The notes beneath the pieces were generated by a model. It had not been told where the DNA came from, searched no databases, and was given only the letters and a program-made list of their open reading frames with translations. A stretch of 64,000 nt of DNA, taken from assembly GCF_022346885.1 (NCBI RefSeq), contig NZ_JAKRNK010000004.1, positions 434,001-498,000 on the forward strand. The letters run 5' to 3'. The position numbers and the translations under genes are program-made. Shown here one piece after another: positions 42,937 through 52,103 of this stretch; the stretch's first letter is position 1, and each line of letters opens with the position of its first letter. The stretch comes from Paenibacillus sp. ACRRX. GTDB lineage: Bacteria; Bacillota; Bacilli; Paenibacillales; Paenibacillaceae.

Positions 42937-43555
42937 ACATCTGCATAACGACGGACATTAGACTTCCACTTTCGGCACCAAGCAGCCTTTCTACGTTGAA
43001 AACAAACGCATGCATGCGTGAAGCGCGCTCCTCGTTCGTCATTTCAACCATATCATCATCAAAAACGGTATTCATATATACCACAACCATTTCCATGCAT
43101 TCATACGGGAACGGCGTGCTGAACAAGCCTTGCTCAATGCCCTCGCGGATTACTCCCGTCAGTATCGGGGGAACGCCGTTTATGATGACCTTTTGTATTT
43201 TCTGATGCATAAGCGCGTTCTGCGGCTTGTGCATGTGCTCCAAAATTTCTTTACTACTTCCGTCACTTATGTTCAGGGCCATTACAACTCCAATAATGCG
43301 CTCGTTTAAGGGAATACTCTTGTCTACGCCAATTTTCTGTGCCGCACTTAAGAGACGAACACTATACCGCTCAATAAGAGCGTTCATAATATCCTCCTTC
43401 GACTTGAAGTGATGATACAGCGTTCCTCGCGCAATTCCGACCTTTTCGAGAATATCGTTTGTACTCGTGCCGTCAAAGCCTTTCTGCCCAAAAAGCTTAT
43501 CCGCCGCGTCAAGTATTTCGTTCCTGCGTTCCTCGGCTTCTTTGACAACTCTCAT
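42920..43555 (-). CDS. TetR-family repressor
   Basis: The 211-residue protein has the TetR helix-turn-helix (about 8-56) with IARGTLYHHFKSKEDIMNAL and a C-terminal effector domain. The upstream palindrome ACCGACNGNCNGTCGGT-type is the kind of site bound by this regulator group. It is the first gene of a minus-strand set with the MFS relic and the ABC exporter, which it probably represses. The codon style matches the ABC genes, so the group likely arrived together. Confidence 0.9.
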   Translation of the reverse strand: MRVVKEAEERRNEILDAADKLFGQKGFDGTSTNDILEKVGIARGTLYHHFKSKEDIMNALIERYSVRLLSAAQKIGVDKSIPLNERIIGVVMALNISDGSSKEILEHMHKPQNALMHQKIQKVIINGVPPILTGVIREGIEQGLFSTPFPYECMEMVVVYMNTVFDDDMVEMTNEERASRMHAFVFNVERLLGAESGSLMSVVMQMFGSNE

Positions 43556-43577
43556 TTTAATACCTCCTTCGTTACCG

Positions 43578-43594
43578 ACCGACTGCCTGTCGGT
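43578..43594 (-). promoter_or_regulatory. TetR operator
   Basis: ACCGACTGCCTGTCGGT is a palindrome with six-base arms ACCGAC/GTCGGT around five bases, 23 bases before the TetR start and just upstream of its AAGGAGGT. Confidence 0.75.
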
Positions 43595-43854
43595 TAAATA
43601 GTAGCATGCTATTTTGTGATGTCAAGGGCATTCTAAATTACGTCAAAAAATGGTCACCTAAAACACACCAATAAAAAAGAGCTTTTGCCCCGATGTACTC
43701 TATTAAAACGTATCTGTTTTATCAACATTACTGTCTCAACGTGTATCGAATATGTAGCAGAAATCATTTATTTTCTATTAAATTTCCGACAAATTATCTT
43801 CAAGATAGCCGTTTAATTTATAAAACATACCTGATGTCTACAATTTAAAAGAAA

Positions 43855-43951
43855 CCCCCACCGTTATGAGGTATGGGGTTTTACATGGTGGAGGTGAGGG
43901 GAGTCGAATCCCTGTCCGAAGATAACGTAACACAGGCTTCTGCAGGTGTAG
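43855..43951 (-). repeat. Well-preserved copy of the ssrA 3' end with terminator hairpin
   Basis: Positions 43881-43951 match the ssrA end (52881-52951) in 66 of 71 bases by hand alignment, covering CCA, T-arm and the following helix region. Beyond the CCA, AAACCCCC...GGGGTTT occupies the terminator place. Similarity fades after 43951. It lacks the tag and the 5' tRNA half. The rest of 43595-43854 and 43952-44226 shows no gene. Confidence 0.85.
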
Positions 43952-44226
43952 TCACTGATTAGATGATTTGAGCTTCACCCCATGAGATACCTTAATATCA
44001 CTCAAAATCATCTTCATTGAAGTTTATCCCCTCATCAGTATCCTGTATAGTGTAAGTGACTTTTTCACATCGATAAAAGCTTGCCTCCTCATTAGTGTAT
44101 TCGCAAAATAATCTATCATATTTTACTTCTTAATACATAATAAATTAATAATTCCTTAATTTTACTACCAAATCCCCTCTATACCTGATAAACTGACAAA
44201 TGATATTATTTTCCAAGGGGGACAAC

Positions 44227-44679
44227 ATGAAGAACTTCACAAAATTCCTATCTATTTTATTCGCCGCAGTAATTATTTTATCTGGATGCTCAAGTAATAA
44301 TGCTGCAGATTCGCAGGATCGATCTGCGGATGAGAAGCTGGCATTATCCTATGTCACAGACTACTACAATGGAACAAAGAAAGAGGACAGATTGAAGTTT
44401 GTTGATGAGAATGTGCATCCCGATGTGCAAGGAAGATTACGCGTTTGGGCTAAGTCAGGGGCTTTGGAAGATCAGAAGCTGAAGGATCCGAAGGTTGCAG
44501 AATCTGTGCCATATGAAGACGAAGACTTAAAAGGAACATTAGTACTCATTCAATCGGCAAACGATAAAGAAATAATCGTGATGATTAACGATAATAAAGT
44601 TTACATGGGTTTAGCTCCATCCGGGAACGCTGAGGATTCGTTCCAAGACATACGTAGTTCATTTAAAACAGCTAAGTAG
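44227..44679 (+). CDS. Small secreted lipoprotein, unknown function
   Basis: The 150-residue protein has a lipoprotein signal peptide with lipobox LSGC (Cys near residue 20), an Asn/Asp/Ser linker and a folded domain (LALSYVTDYYNGTKKEDRLKFVDENV, GTLVLIQSANDKEIIVMINDNKVYMG) with a DUF4878-like feel. The ATG at 44227 follows AAGGGGGACAAC. It lies alone next to the ssrA-end copy and IS debris. Attachment to the outer face of the membrane is inferred. Confidence 0.8.
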   Translation: MKNFTKFLSILFAAVIILSGCSSNNAADSQDRSADEKLALSYVTDYYNGTKKEDRLKFVDENVHPDVQGRLRVWAKSGALEDQKLKDPKVAESVPYEDEDLKGTLVLIQSANDKEIIVMINDNKVYMGLAPSGNAEDSFQDIRSSFKTAK

Positions 44680-44705
44680 TTAAGTAACAAAAGAGCCACT
44701 AGATC

Positions 44706-44794
44706 TGAACTGAACCCATCAAGTAGACAGTAAAATAAAATGATTAAGCAGCCTTAGCTCGTATTTCCATCGGGTTAAGGCTGTTTAGTTTTTT
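44706..44794 (-). mobile_element. IS3-family transposase 3' end and terminal repeat
   Basis: On the minus strand the frame KKLNSLNPMEIRAKAA then a stop (44744) is the typical C-terminus of IS3-family OrfB. On the plus strand TGAACTGAACCCATCAAGTA at 44706 resembles the element end. Only these 90 bases remain. The hairpin CAGCCTTA...TAAGGCTG with a T-run here may serve the lipoprotein gene as terminator. Confidence 0.55.
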
Positions 44795-45045
44795 CTATAA
44801 CCAAGGCGGATACCGAAAGCTTCGAACCTTGGCGTCATAGGTGACGATCATAATCGCAATACCCACCACTTTGATTTCGGAAAGAATGCCCATAATTTCC
44901 TATACCGAATTGGAGTTGATCGGATCTGTTAGGTTCATCGTAGAAGATATTTTTCTGGCTGTTCATAAGCGCTCTTGCTTTTCCCGTGATTTTTGCGGCG
45001 GGGCCGCCCAGAATATTGCGTTTTCCATCGCCCTCCGTGCTCGTT
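44795..45045 (-). pseudogene. Decayed ABC transporter ATPase
   Basis: Minus-strand pieces in shifting frames match the ATPase at 39613-40371: GKRNILGGPAAKITGKARALM joins its N-terminal and middle parts with an internal deletion. NSQKNIFYDEPN corresponds to Walker B (NSPKIIFGDEPT), and EIMGILSEIK...MIVTYDAKV to IMDIFSEIN...MLVTHDAKV. The signature and Walker A are gone. Its 3' end fuses to the IS3 relic. Confidence 0.7.
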
Positions 45046-45450
45046 CGCTGGGGCTTTCCTTCGCATCTTCTCTTCCGCTTCCTGCGCGCGGTCGGCTCTT
45101 TCAGGTTTGGTGGAGGCGAGCCGTGGCTTTGCAAAACCACAATTACTTCCTGCAAAACCATTTACGATCAATGTACGCTCTAAATCAAATTCGATGCTTT
45201 ACGCAAACGGTAAATAATTGCTGCAGCTTCCGCTCATGATTACGAACTGTTGAATCCACGAAAAAAGACACCATCTAAGGTGTCTTCACTGATACTACGT
45301 ATGTCCGACAAGCGCATGTTGAAGTTATGACTTAAAAAGCAGTTCATCCTCAGTTGTGAAGTGCCCCTTAAAGTTAGACAGATATTTTATGCAACCGATT
45401 CTTAACTGAACCTAGACAAAAAACTGCACCGTTGAGGGTGAACTGCTTTT
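45046..45450. other. Debris and terminators between the ABC relic and mrpG
   Basis: No gene is recognised. On the minus strand AGACACC-ttagat-GGTGTCTTTTTT (45254-45278) is a clear terminator of the kind that closes IS3 elements. TGAAGTGCCCCTTAAAGTTA at 45356 resembles another IS3-type end. GCAGTTCACC...GGTGCAGTTTTTT (45418-45448, minus) probably terminates the mrp operon. Confidence 0.5.
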
Positions 45451-45849
45451 TCATTTCACCTGATCATTAACTAATTCGACCTTATCTTCTACCTCGAAGA
45501 TCTCATTCTCCATGTAGTAGTCCTTCAATTCATCTTGGACGCTCTGCTCGGCTAACGGCACCTGGCTGCGGTATGCAGCCCGGCAGATGACATGGGCGGC
45601 CACTGGGGCTGTTAAAAATACAAAGAAGATGCCTAAGATGAGGCGGATGCTGAAGAAACCGTCGGAAATCAAGAAATACAGTAATGTTCCAACGAGCGCG
45701 CACAGCACGCCAAGCGTAGAACTTTTAGATGCAGCATGGGACCTTGTGTACACATCGGGCAAACGCACATTTCCAATCGCGCTGATCAAGCTAAAAATGG
45801 CTCCGATGAGAATGAGGATGGCCCCGATCACTTCACCGCTTGCGTTCAA
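45451..45849 (-). CDS. mrpG: Mrp Na+/H+ antiporter subunit G
   Basis: The 132-residue subunit has three helices and the family core [32 protein letters not shown], plus an acidic C-terminal tail. Mrp is a multi-subunit cation/proton antiporter needed for sodium and alkali tolerance. I start at the TTG at 45849, preceded by AAAGAGGTG and overlapping mrpF by 17 bases, instead of the longer reading from 45885. It is the last gene of mrpABCDEFG. Confidence 0.9.
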   Translation of the reverse strand: [132 protein letters not shown]

Positions 45850-46114
45850 TAACAACACCTCTTTCAATAAATCTGGCAAAGGCAACCGTTCCGATAAATG
45901 AAAGGATTCCGATCAATAGTATGAGATCAAAAAAGGCATGCGTGTGCAGCAGCACGGAGAATACGGCAGTACTGGCGATCAGATTAATACCGACGGAATC
46001 TAGCGCCTGAACACGGTCTGCACTGGACGGTCCTTTTACAATCCGATATAAATTGGCTAGTATGGCCAGCATTAATATACATAATGCAGTGATCAACACC
46101 GTCTCAAATATCAT
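45833..46114 (-). CDS. mrpF: Mrp Na+/H+ antiporter subunit F
   Basis: The 93-residue, three-helix subunit has the conserved block RIVKGPSSADRVQALDSVGIN between helices one and two. It overlaps mrpE by four bases (ATGA) and mrpG by 17. Required for a complete Mrp complex in Bacillus. Confidence 0.93.
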   Translation of the reverse strand: MIFETVLITALCILMLAILANLYRIVKGPSSADRVQALDSVGINLIASTAVFSVLLHTHAFFDLILLIGILSFIGTVAFARFIERGVVIERKR

Positions 46115-46590
46115 TTTCTCGTCACATCCTTTATCGCTTTTTCAAAAACAGATTTTGATTTTAATACAGAATCCCGGGATTCTGGCATGTTCAGACCGTG
46201 GATGTACAGCTCCTTCGAATCAGGGGTTACCTCCATGATGACTGAGCCTGGCGTCAAGCAAATTAATAAGGATAGGAGCGTAATTTCCAAATCCCCCTCC
46301 AAATCTGTTTCCACCTTGAAAATCCCTGGCTTAACATCAATTTTAGGACGGAGCACATGCTTCATGACCATCATCGCAGAAGTATTCAGCTCATGGATAA
46401 AGAGAACGAACAGCTTACCGATTGCGGCTAGCGTGTATAGATAAAACGGCTTTTTAAAGAATCGGTGGATGCACATTAAAATAAACAGACCCACAAAGTA
46501 ACCGCTGATAAAGTTTAATATGCTCATATCCTCTTGCAGAAACATCCACAAGTAGGCAATGAATATGTTGAGTAGCACCTGAACGGGCAT
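46111..46590 (-). CDS. mrpE: Mrp Na+/H+ antiporter subunit E
   Basis: The 159-residue subunit has two N-terminal helices, then FKVETDLEGDLEITLLSLLICLTPGSVIMEV and YIHGL, the signature of MrpE. AAGGGGGGAA precedes the ATG, which lies 14 bases after mrpD. It is a membrane subunit of the same complex. Confidence 0.93.
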   Translation of the reverse strand: MPVQVLLNIFIAYLWMFLQEDMSILNFISGYFVGLFILMCIHRFFKKPFYLYTLAAIGKLFVLFIHELNTSAMMVMKHVLRPKIDVKPGIFKVETDLEGDLEITLLSLLICLTPGSVIMEVTPDSKELYIHGLNMPESRDSVLKSKSVFEKAIKDVTRK

Positions 46591-46604
46591 GGCTGTTCCC
46601 CCCT

Positions 46605-48080
46605 TTAATCAAACACCGCCTGAATATATAGACTTGGATTGAGCAATTCCTCGGCAGCTTGGGCAACATAACCCGTAATCGCCTCAGCACCGATTCCCAT
46701 AGCAACACTAGCCAGCGTCAAAAGAGCGATCGGAAGCAATAAGCCTTTCGTTGTCCCTTTCTCTTCCTCAACACTCAGAATCGTCTCACCCCAAAAAGCG
46801 TTCATAAACAATTTGATCATAGAAAACAGAATGAACAAGCTGGCCAGCAGCCCGATTCCTCCAAGCCAATAGTAACCAGCTTCAAAGACACCTTGCGTCG
46901 TAAATACTTTACCAAGAAATCCGCTGAGCGGAGGAATTCCAACCATAGACAAAGCAGCGATGAAGAACATCCAGCCTAACCCGGAGTGAAGACGAATCAA
47001 GCCGCTAATTTTCTTCAAGTCACTTGTCCCCGTGAGATGAACAATCGTTCCCCCAATCATAAATATAAGCCCCTTAATCAGCATGTCGTGAATCAAATAA
47101 TAAATAGAGCCTGCTATGCCGGTGGATGTTAAAGAGACAAGTCCAGCCATAATAAATCCAACGCTGATGACCACATTGTAGGTTAATATTTTTCTCAAAT
47201 CCCAAAAGCCGATCGCTCCAAGTCCGCCTAGCACCATTGTAATAGCGGCTAATATTCCGATAAACAGATGGGTAATTTGCGGTTCATGATAAAAGATGAG
47301 CGTAAACATTCTGAAAATGGCGTATATCCCTACCTTAGTAAGCAACGCTGCGAATATGGCAGCGATGGCCGTTGGAGGTACACTATAGGACCCGGGTAGC
47401 CAGAAAAAGAGCAATAGTCCCGCCTTCATAGCAAATACGATCAGGAATAATAAGGCGACGGTGGTAATTAGCCCATCCTGGCCAACCTCTGCAATCCGGA
47501 TCGATAAATGGGCGAGGTTCAATGTGCCGGTTATAGAATATAAATAGGCAACTCCGATCAAAAAGAACGCCGATGCAATTATGTTCGTAAAAATATATTT
47601 GAGCGATTCGCGAAGCTGCCTCTGGGCTCCCCCCAATGTGATCAGTACATAGGAAGCCACCAGAAACAGTTCAAAAAAGACATATAAATTGAATAAATCC
47701 CCTGTCAAGAACGAACCATTGACACCTGTAATCAAAAACAAAAATAGAGGATAAAAATAAAGTTTTTCTTGCTTGCGGCCAATCGATGAAAAAGCATAAA
47801 TCAAGCAGCACGCCGAGACAATAGAGGTAGCCAATAGCAGCAAAGCACTGAACATATCACCCACGAAACTAATGCCGTAAGGCGCTTGCCAGCCACCCAA
47901 CTGTAAGCTTTGAATCCCGCCATCTCTGATCTGGTTCATCAATAGAACTGAAATGACACTGGTGGCTAACAATGCAGCCAGACTAAGAATCCGCTGAAGC
48001 TTAATATTTTTCTGGAATATAATGAGGAGCATCCCCGTCAATAGAGGAATGATAACCGGCGCGATCAACAAATTATTCAT
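46605..48080 (-). CDS. mrpD: Mrp Na+/H+ antiporter subunit D
   Basis: The 491-residue, roughly fourteen-helix protein is homologous to complex I subunits NuoM/NuoN. It has GDLFNLYVFFELFLVASYVLI with the key Glu in helix 5 (near 137), a conserved Lys in the channel helix (FAMKAGLLLFFWLP) and IHDMLIKGLIFMIGG. It forms one of the proton/cation channels. Its start overlaps the mrpC stop by one base. Confidence 0.94.
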   Translation of the reverse strand: MNNLLIAPVIIPLLTGMLLIIFQKNIKLQRILSLAALLATSVISVLLMNQIRDGGIQSLQLGGWQAPYGISFVGDMFSALLLLATSIVSACCLIYAFSSIGRKQEKLYFYPLFLFLITGVNGSFLTGDLFNLYVFFELFLVASYVLITLGGAQRQLRESLKYIFTNIIASAFFLIGVAYLYSITGTLNLAHLSIRIAEVGQDGLITTVALLFLIVFAMKAGLLLFFWLPGSYSVPPTAIAAIFAALLTKVGIYAIFRMFTLIFYHEPQITHLFIGILAAITMVLGGLGAIGFWDLRKILTYNVVISVGFIMAGLVSLTSTGIAGSIYYLIHDMLIKGLIFMIGGTIVHLTGTSDLKKISGLIRLHSGLGWMFFIAALSMVGIPPLSGFLGKVFTTQGVFEAGYYWLGGIGLLASLFILFSMIKLFMNAFWGETILSVEEEKGTTKGLLLPIALLTLASVAMGIGAEAITGYVAQAAEELLNPSLYIQAVFD

Positions 48081-48412
48081 TACTCATTTCCCCTTAATTG
48101 CTCCATGTCATCCGTCCCGAAGCTTTGATAGGCGCGGTAACACAAAACTAATACTAGCGCTGTCACGGCAAAATTAATGACGATCGCAGTTAGAATTAAT
48201 GCTTGAGGAATAGAGTCCGTAAAACCCGCAGCTTTCTCTTCCAGCAGAGGAGCACTCCCCGTCTTCAGCCCACCAGAAGTGATAAGCAACAAATTAACCG
48301 CATGGCCCACAATCGATGACCCGAGCACAATTCGCAGTAGTTGCTTAGATAGAATCAAATAGGTTCCAATGGATATTAAAATACCGACCAGTATGACCAT
48401 TAGTGTCTCCAT
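48080..48412 (-). CDS. mrpC: Mrp Na+/H+ antiporter subunit C
   Basis: The 110-residue, three-helix protein is homologous to NuoK: GSSIVGHAVNLLLI and DSIPQALILTAIVINFAVTAL. I choose the ATG at 48412, one base past the mrpB stop and behind GAGGATCG; a GTG at 48427 is the alternative. It is a membrane subunit of the complex. Confidence 0.92.
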   Translation of the reverse strand: METLMVILVGILISIGTYLILSKQLLRIVLGSSIVGHAVNLLLITSGGLKTGSAPLLEEKAAGFTDSIPQALILTAIVINFAVTALVLVLCYRAYQSFGTDDMEQLRGNE

Positions 48413-48413
48413 A

Positions 48414-48836
48414 TTAACGATCCTCACTTATGCTTAGAATAATATTGACTGCGGTACCTATGACAGCCAAAGCAACTCCGGTATCAAAAATCAAAGCGGA
48501 CGCGAGCTCAGTATCTCCAAAGATCGGTAAGTCCACATGACCGAAGGTCTGGGTTAAAAAAGGTTTACCAAATACCGTGCTCGCCATTCCGGTCGCAACG
48601 GCAATCAACACACCTACCGCTGAAAGCTTTTTGAAATCGACCCGAATATTTTCCCTTACCTTCTCGACTCCAAAAGAAAGATACAGCAGGACAATAGAGG
48701 ATGCCATACTCAGCCCCCCAATGAATCCTCCTCCCGGATCATGGTGACCGTTCATAAATAAATAGATCGAAAAGGTCAATATGATCACGGCAGCCACTCG
48801 GGTTACACTTTGCAATATCACATCATTCGATTTCAT
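48414..48836 (-). CDS. mrpB: Mrp Na+/H+ antiporter subunit B
   Basis: The 140-residue, four-helix subunit has YLFMNGHHDPGGGFIGGL, the most conserved MrpB motif, and FGHVDLPIFGDTELASALIFD. The start is the ATG at 48836 behind GGAGGGAACAG, overlapping the end of mrpA by 14 bases. Confidence 0.93.
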   Translation of the reverse strand: MKSNDVILQSVTRVAAVIILTFSIYLFMNGHHDPGGGFIGGLSMASSIVLLYLSFGVEKVRENIRVDFKKLSAVGVLIAVATGMASTVFGKPFLTQTFGHVDLPIFGDTELASALIFDTGVALAVIGTAVNIILSISEDR

Positions 48837-51234
48837 TCTGTTCCCTCCTTTTGGAACGCTGATGAACGAATATATATACACCTAGCCCGGCAATGACCAG
48901 CACGGATATTTCCAGCATCGTATCAAATCCGCGGAAGTCCACTAATATAGCATTGACAATATTTTTGGCGCCCGCCAGTTCAAAGGCATTTTCAAAAAAT
49001 GAGGATATGGGTTCAAATAATTTATGCCCATTCGCGGACAAGGCGAGCAGTGCCACCGTTAGACCCATCGCGATGGATATGACCAAATTCGTCAGTTTGA
49101 AAGGAATCCGCTCGATGCTTTTCGTAAGCTTCGGTAAATGATAGAAGCACAGCAAGAACAGAACCGTTGTCACCGTCTCCACCACCATCTGCGTCAATGC
49201 CAGGTCAGGAGCCCTAAAGATAACAAAGAACATAGATACCATATAACCTAAAGCGCCTAATGCAACAATAGCCAGGATCCGATTGCCGGCAAATAAGACA
49301 GTACATGCGGAGATGATCATGCCAAGCACAAGTCCCACATCAAAAATGCTGATAGCTGCATTACTTGTGAAATCGAACTGGAGACCATGGAGCAGCAGAA
49401 GCGAACTTATCAATACAATGACAAAGAAAGAAAAAACATAGATCAGATACTGTCTCAGCGAGCCTGTCATATACCGGTTGGTCAGGGATGCCGAGAGCCT
49501 CTCCGTACCGGATAAGCCCTGATTGTACCAATGATTCAATGTTAATCCCTGAGGATAATTTCGCATGACCTGGATCCACCGCTTCTTTGTTCTGAAGAGA
49601 AGGAGACCGACAACAATGACACCGATTGTCATCGCGAGCTCCATATTGAGCCCATGCCATGCACTGATTTTCAGGTCGTATGGAGATAGCGGCATCATCG
49701 GCAAAATCGCGGTTAACGCCGGGGTGAGAATATACTTACCCAATACATTGGGGAAGAAGAAAATGAATATCACGAGTAATGCCAAAATGGCCGGTGAAAA
49801 CAGCATCCCCCAAGGCGCTTCATGCACTTTTCGTGTCAGTTTTTCAGGACGATATTGTCCGCCAAAGGTCTTGAATACAAATATCATGCAATAAACAAAA
49901 GTAAATATGCTGGCTATCCAAGCAATGACCGGAAACAGGAGACCTATGTTGCCCAAACCGAAAATACCGGCCCCGGATACATCATTCACCGCTGCAAAAA
50001 ACATCTCCTTACTCAAAAAGCCGTTAAACGGCGGTAATCCCGCCATGGATAAGCCGCCAATCAAAGCGATTGTGAACGTAACCGGCATGACTTGCATCAA
50101 ACCGCCTAAATAGCGAATATCCCGCCGGCCAGTCTCATGGTCAATAATACCAACAACCATAAACAAGCTGCCTTTAAAGGTCGAATGATTAAACAAATGG
50201 AATAGGGCAGCAAATGTAGCTACTGTAAAGATCGTGCCGCTCTCGCTAGGTCCAAAATAGACGGCTAAAGAACCGACCCCAAGCAGACACATGATCAACC
50301 CCAATTGGCTAATCGTAGAATACGCTAACATCGCCTTAAGATCGGTCTGTCTCAGCGCTGTCAAAGAACCATACAGCAGCGTAATGATACCAATGCCGGC
50401 CACAAGCCAGAACCACACGGAGCTACCCCCAAAAAGCGGAGTCATACGCGCCACTAAATAAATGCCAGCCTTGACCATTGTTGCCGAGTGGAGGTAACTA
50501 CTCACGGGAGTTGGTGCCTCCATCGCATCCGGTAACCAAATACCGAACGGAAATTGCGCGGATTTCGTAAATGCCCCGAGCAAAATGCATAGCATCGCAG
50601 GAATAAACAATACATGGCTTTGTATGACTTCCAGGTTAGCGAACAATTCCCGAATGCTGTACGTATCTCCCATCATGATCAGCATAATGAACCCGGCTAA
50701 CATGCCGAATCCTCCAAGAACCGTAATCAATAGCGCCTTTAAGGCACCCTGGCGGGAGCTCTTGCGCTCGTACCAATAGGAGATCAATAAGAAGGAAGAC
50801 ACGCTGGTTAACTCCCAAAATCCATACAGGACTAAGAGGTTATCAGAGAATACTACCCCCAGCATAGCACCCATGAACATGAGCAAATAAATATAGAAAT
50901 TATGAAGAGCCTCTCTGGCCTTAGACATATAAAATATAGAATAAATAATGACCAAGCTACCAACACCACTGATAAGCAAACCAAATAACAGACTAAGCCC
51001 ATCCACATAGGAGATCAAATTCACATCAAGGGACGGAATCCAAGATAATGTGTATTTATAGGTGTCACCCGCCGCTACACCAGGTATATACTGTAGCAAA
51101 TAGACAAAAATAGACATAGGTACAAGTAAAACGAACCATCCCGTATGCACTAAGCGATTGAAATACTTATATAGCAAGGGAACAAGCATTGCACTGATAA
51201 ACGGGAGAAAAATACAGGTATAGAACATAGCCAA
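48823..51234 (-). CDS. mrpA: Mrp Na+/H+ antiporter subunit A
   Basis: The 803-residue subunit is the first gene of the operon. Residues 1-500 are NuoL-like (VLYGFWELTSVSSFLLI with the conserved Glu, TKSAQFPFGIWLPDAMEAPTPVSSYLHSATMVKAG, STISQLGLIMCLLG). The C-terminal third carries the MrpA-specific MnhB/DUF4040-like segment (FVIFRAPDLALTQMVVETVTTVLF). The start is TTG at 51234, seven bases after AAGGAGG. It is divergent from a UspA-like gene. Complete mrpABCDEFG order without gaps argues for a working antiporter. Confidence 0.94.
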   Translation of the reverse strand: MAMFYTCIFLPFISAMLVPLLYKYFNRLVHTGWFVLLVPMSIFVYLLQYIPGVAAGDTYKYTLSWIPSLDVNLISYVDGLSLLFGLLISGVGSLVIIYSIFYMSKAREALHNFYIYLLMFMGAMLGVVFSDNLLVLYGFWELTSVSSFLLISYWYERKSSRQGALKALLITVLGGFGMLAGFIMLIMMGDTYSIRELFANLEVIQSHVLFIPAMLCILLGAFTKSAQFPFGIWLPDAMEAPTPVSSYLHSATMVKAGIYLVARMTPLFGGSSVWFWLVAGIGIITLLYGSLTALRQTDLKAMLAYSTISQLGLIMCLLGVGSLAVYFGPSESGTIFTVATFAALFHLFNHSTFKGSLFMVVGIIDHETGRRDIRYLGGLMQVMPVTFTIALIGGLSMAGLPPFNGFLSKEMFFAAVNDVSGAGIFGLGNIGLLFPVIAWIASIFTFVYCMIFVFKTFGGQYRPEKLTRKVHEAPWGMLFSPAILALLVIFIFFFPNVLGKYILTPALTAILPMMPLSPYDLKISAWHGLNMELAMTIGVIVVGLLLFRTKKRWIQVMRNYPQGLTLNHWYNQGLSGTERLSASLTNRYMTGSLRQYLIYVFSFFVIVLISSLLLLHGLQFDFTSNAAISIFDVGLVLGMIISACTVLFAGNRILAIVALGALGYMVSMFFVIFRAPDLALTQMVVETVTTVLFLLCFYHLPKLTKSIERIPFKLTNLVISIAMGLTVALLALSANGHKLFEPISSFFENAFELAGAKNIVNAILVDFRGFDTMLEISVLVIAGLGVYIFVHQRSKRREQNEIE

Positions 51235-51278
51235 GCGTACTCCTCCTTATTCATGACTTCTGCTTCCGTATCTACATG

Positions 51279-51307
51279 TTGACTCTTGTCGCAACATCAA
51301 CTATAGT
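51279..51307 (+). promoter_or_regulatory. Sigma-A promoter of the UspA-like gene
   Basis: TTGACT (51279-51284), a 17-base spacer and TATAGT (51302-51307) lie about 45 bases before the ATG at 51359, between the divergent mrpA and usp genes. The mrp promoter on the other strand could not be fixed. Confidence 0.7.
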
Positions 51308-51358
51308 CTTACATAGTTTATCGAGTCCTAATACTAGCATTGAGGTGAAATACTAAAA

Positions 51359-52042
51359 ATGATTAGCGTATATAATGAGAGCATTCTTGTTTGCGTTTAT
51401 TATGGTCCCAATAGCGAAAGACTAATCAAACGTGGCTGTGCAATCGCTAATATAATGAAAGCTCCACTGTATATATTGACCATTGATCCGAAGCCATTCG
51501 ACGAATTGGATGCCGAAAAATTACTCTATATCGAACAATGGAAAGAATATGCCCACGCTCACGCTACGGCCCAATTTATCATGAAGGATAATGAAAGCCG
51601 TCCTGTCTACAAGGTCATTGCAGAAGTAGCCAGAGATAACAACATTACACAGATCATTCTTGGTCAGACAGCGCACAGCCGGTGGGAACAAATTACGAAG
51701 GGATCTATCATTAATTCTTTGGTACGCGAGATCCCCTTTGTCGACCTGCATATCGTTTCCGTTGCCCGTTACATTCGGGATGAAGAAGGCAATTATCAAA
51801 AGGGAATTCGTGCTTATTTGATCAAAGATGGGGAACGATACCAGCTAAGCTTCAGTCACGGAAAAGAAACAGTATATGAAGGCATTTTCTTTAAAGAAGT
51901 GGATACCGATTTCGATAACGGAATTTTCCGTTTTATGAAAGATGCTTCAACTTTACATGTCCTCGTAACTGACGGGATTGTCAATGAACTAACAAACGTA
52001 GATATTAATACAGCATTGGGTCTGGACGACTCTGTTAAATAA
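51359..52042 (+). CDS. UspA/KdpD-like universal stress protein
   Basis: The 227-residue cytosolic protein has a Usp fold at about 8-135: ESILVCVYYGPNSERLIKRG, then the nucleotide-binding signature ILGQTAHSRWEQITKGSIIN (G-x2-S-x9-GS type) as in the KdpD stress domain. A C-terminal 90 residues of mixed strands has no recognised family. It has no kinase domain. Being divergent from the Mrp operon, it may sense K+/Na+ or nucleotide status for it; that is a guess from position. The ATG follows GAGGTGAAAT. Confidence 0.82.
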   Translation: MISVYNESILVCVYYGPNSERLIKRGCAIANIMKAPLYILTIDPKPFDELDAEKLLYIEQWKEYAHAHATAQFIMKDNESRPVYKVIAEVARDNNITQIILGQTAHSRWEQITKGSIINSLVREIPFVDLHIVSVARYIRDEEGNYQKGIRAYLIKDGERYQLSFSHGKETVYEGIFFKEVDTDFDNGIFRFMKDASTLHVLVTDGIVNELTNVDINTALGLDDSVK

Positions 52043-52057
52043 AAGTTTAACTAACCT

Positions 52058-52089
52058 TCTCCGCATGTTCCATGCGGAGATTTTTTTTC
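52058..52089 (+). terminator. Intrinsic terminator after the UspA-like gene
   Basis: TCTCCGCATG-ttc-CATGCGGAGA followed by eight T residues, 16 bases after the stop and just before the converging recombinase gene. Confidence 0.92.
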
Positions 52090-52103
52090 AAAACACAGGT
52101 CAT

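Noticed and set aside
44841-45239. 132-residue plus-strand frame
   Set aside because: Antisense to the decayed ABC ATPase, with no start signal and no protein-like pattern.
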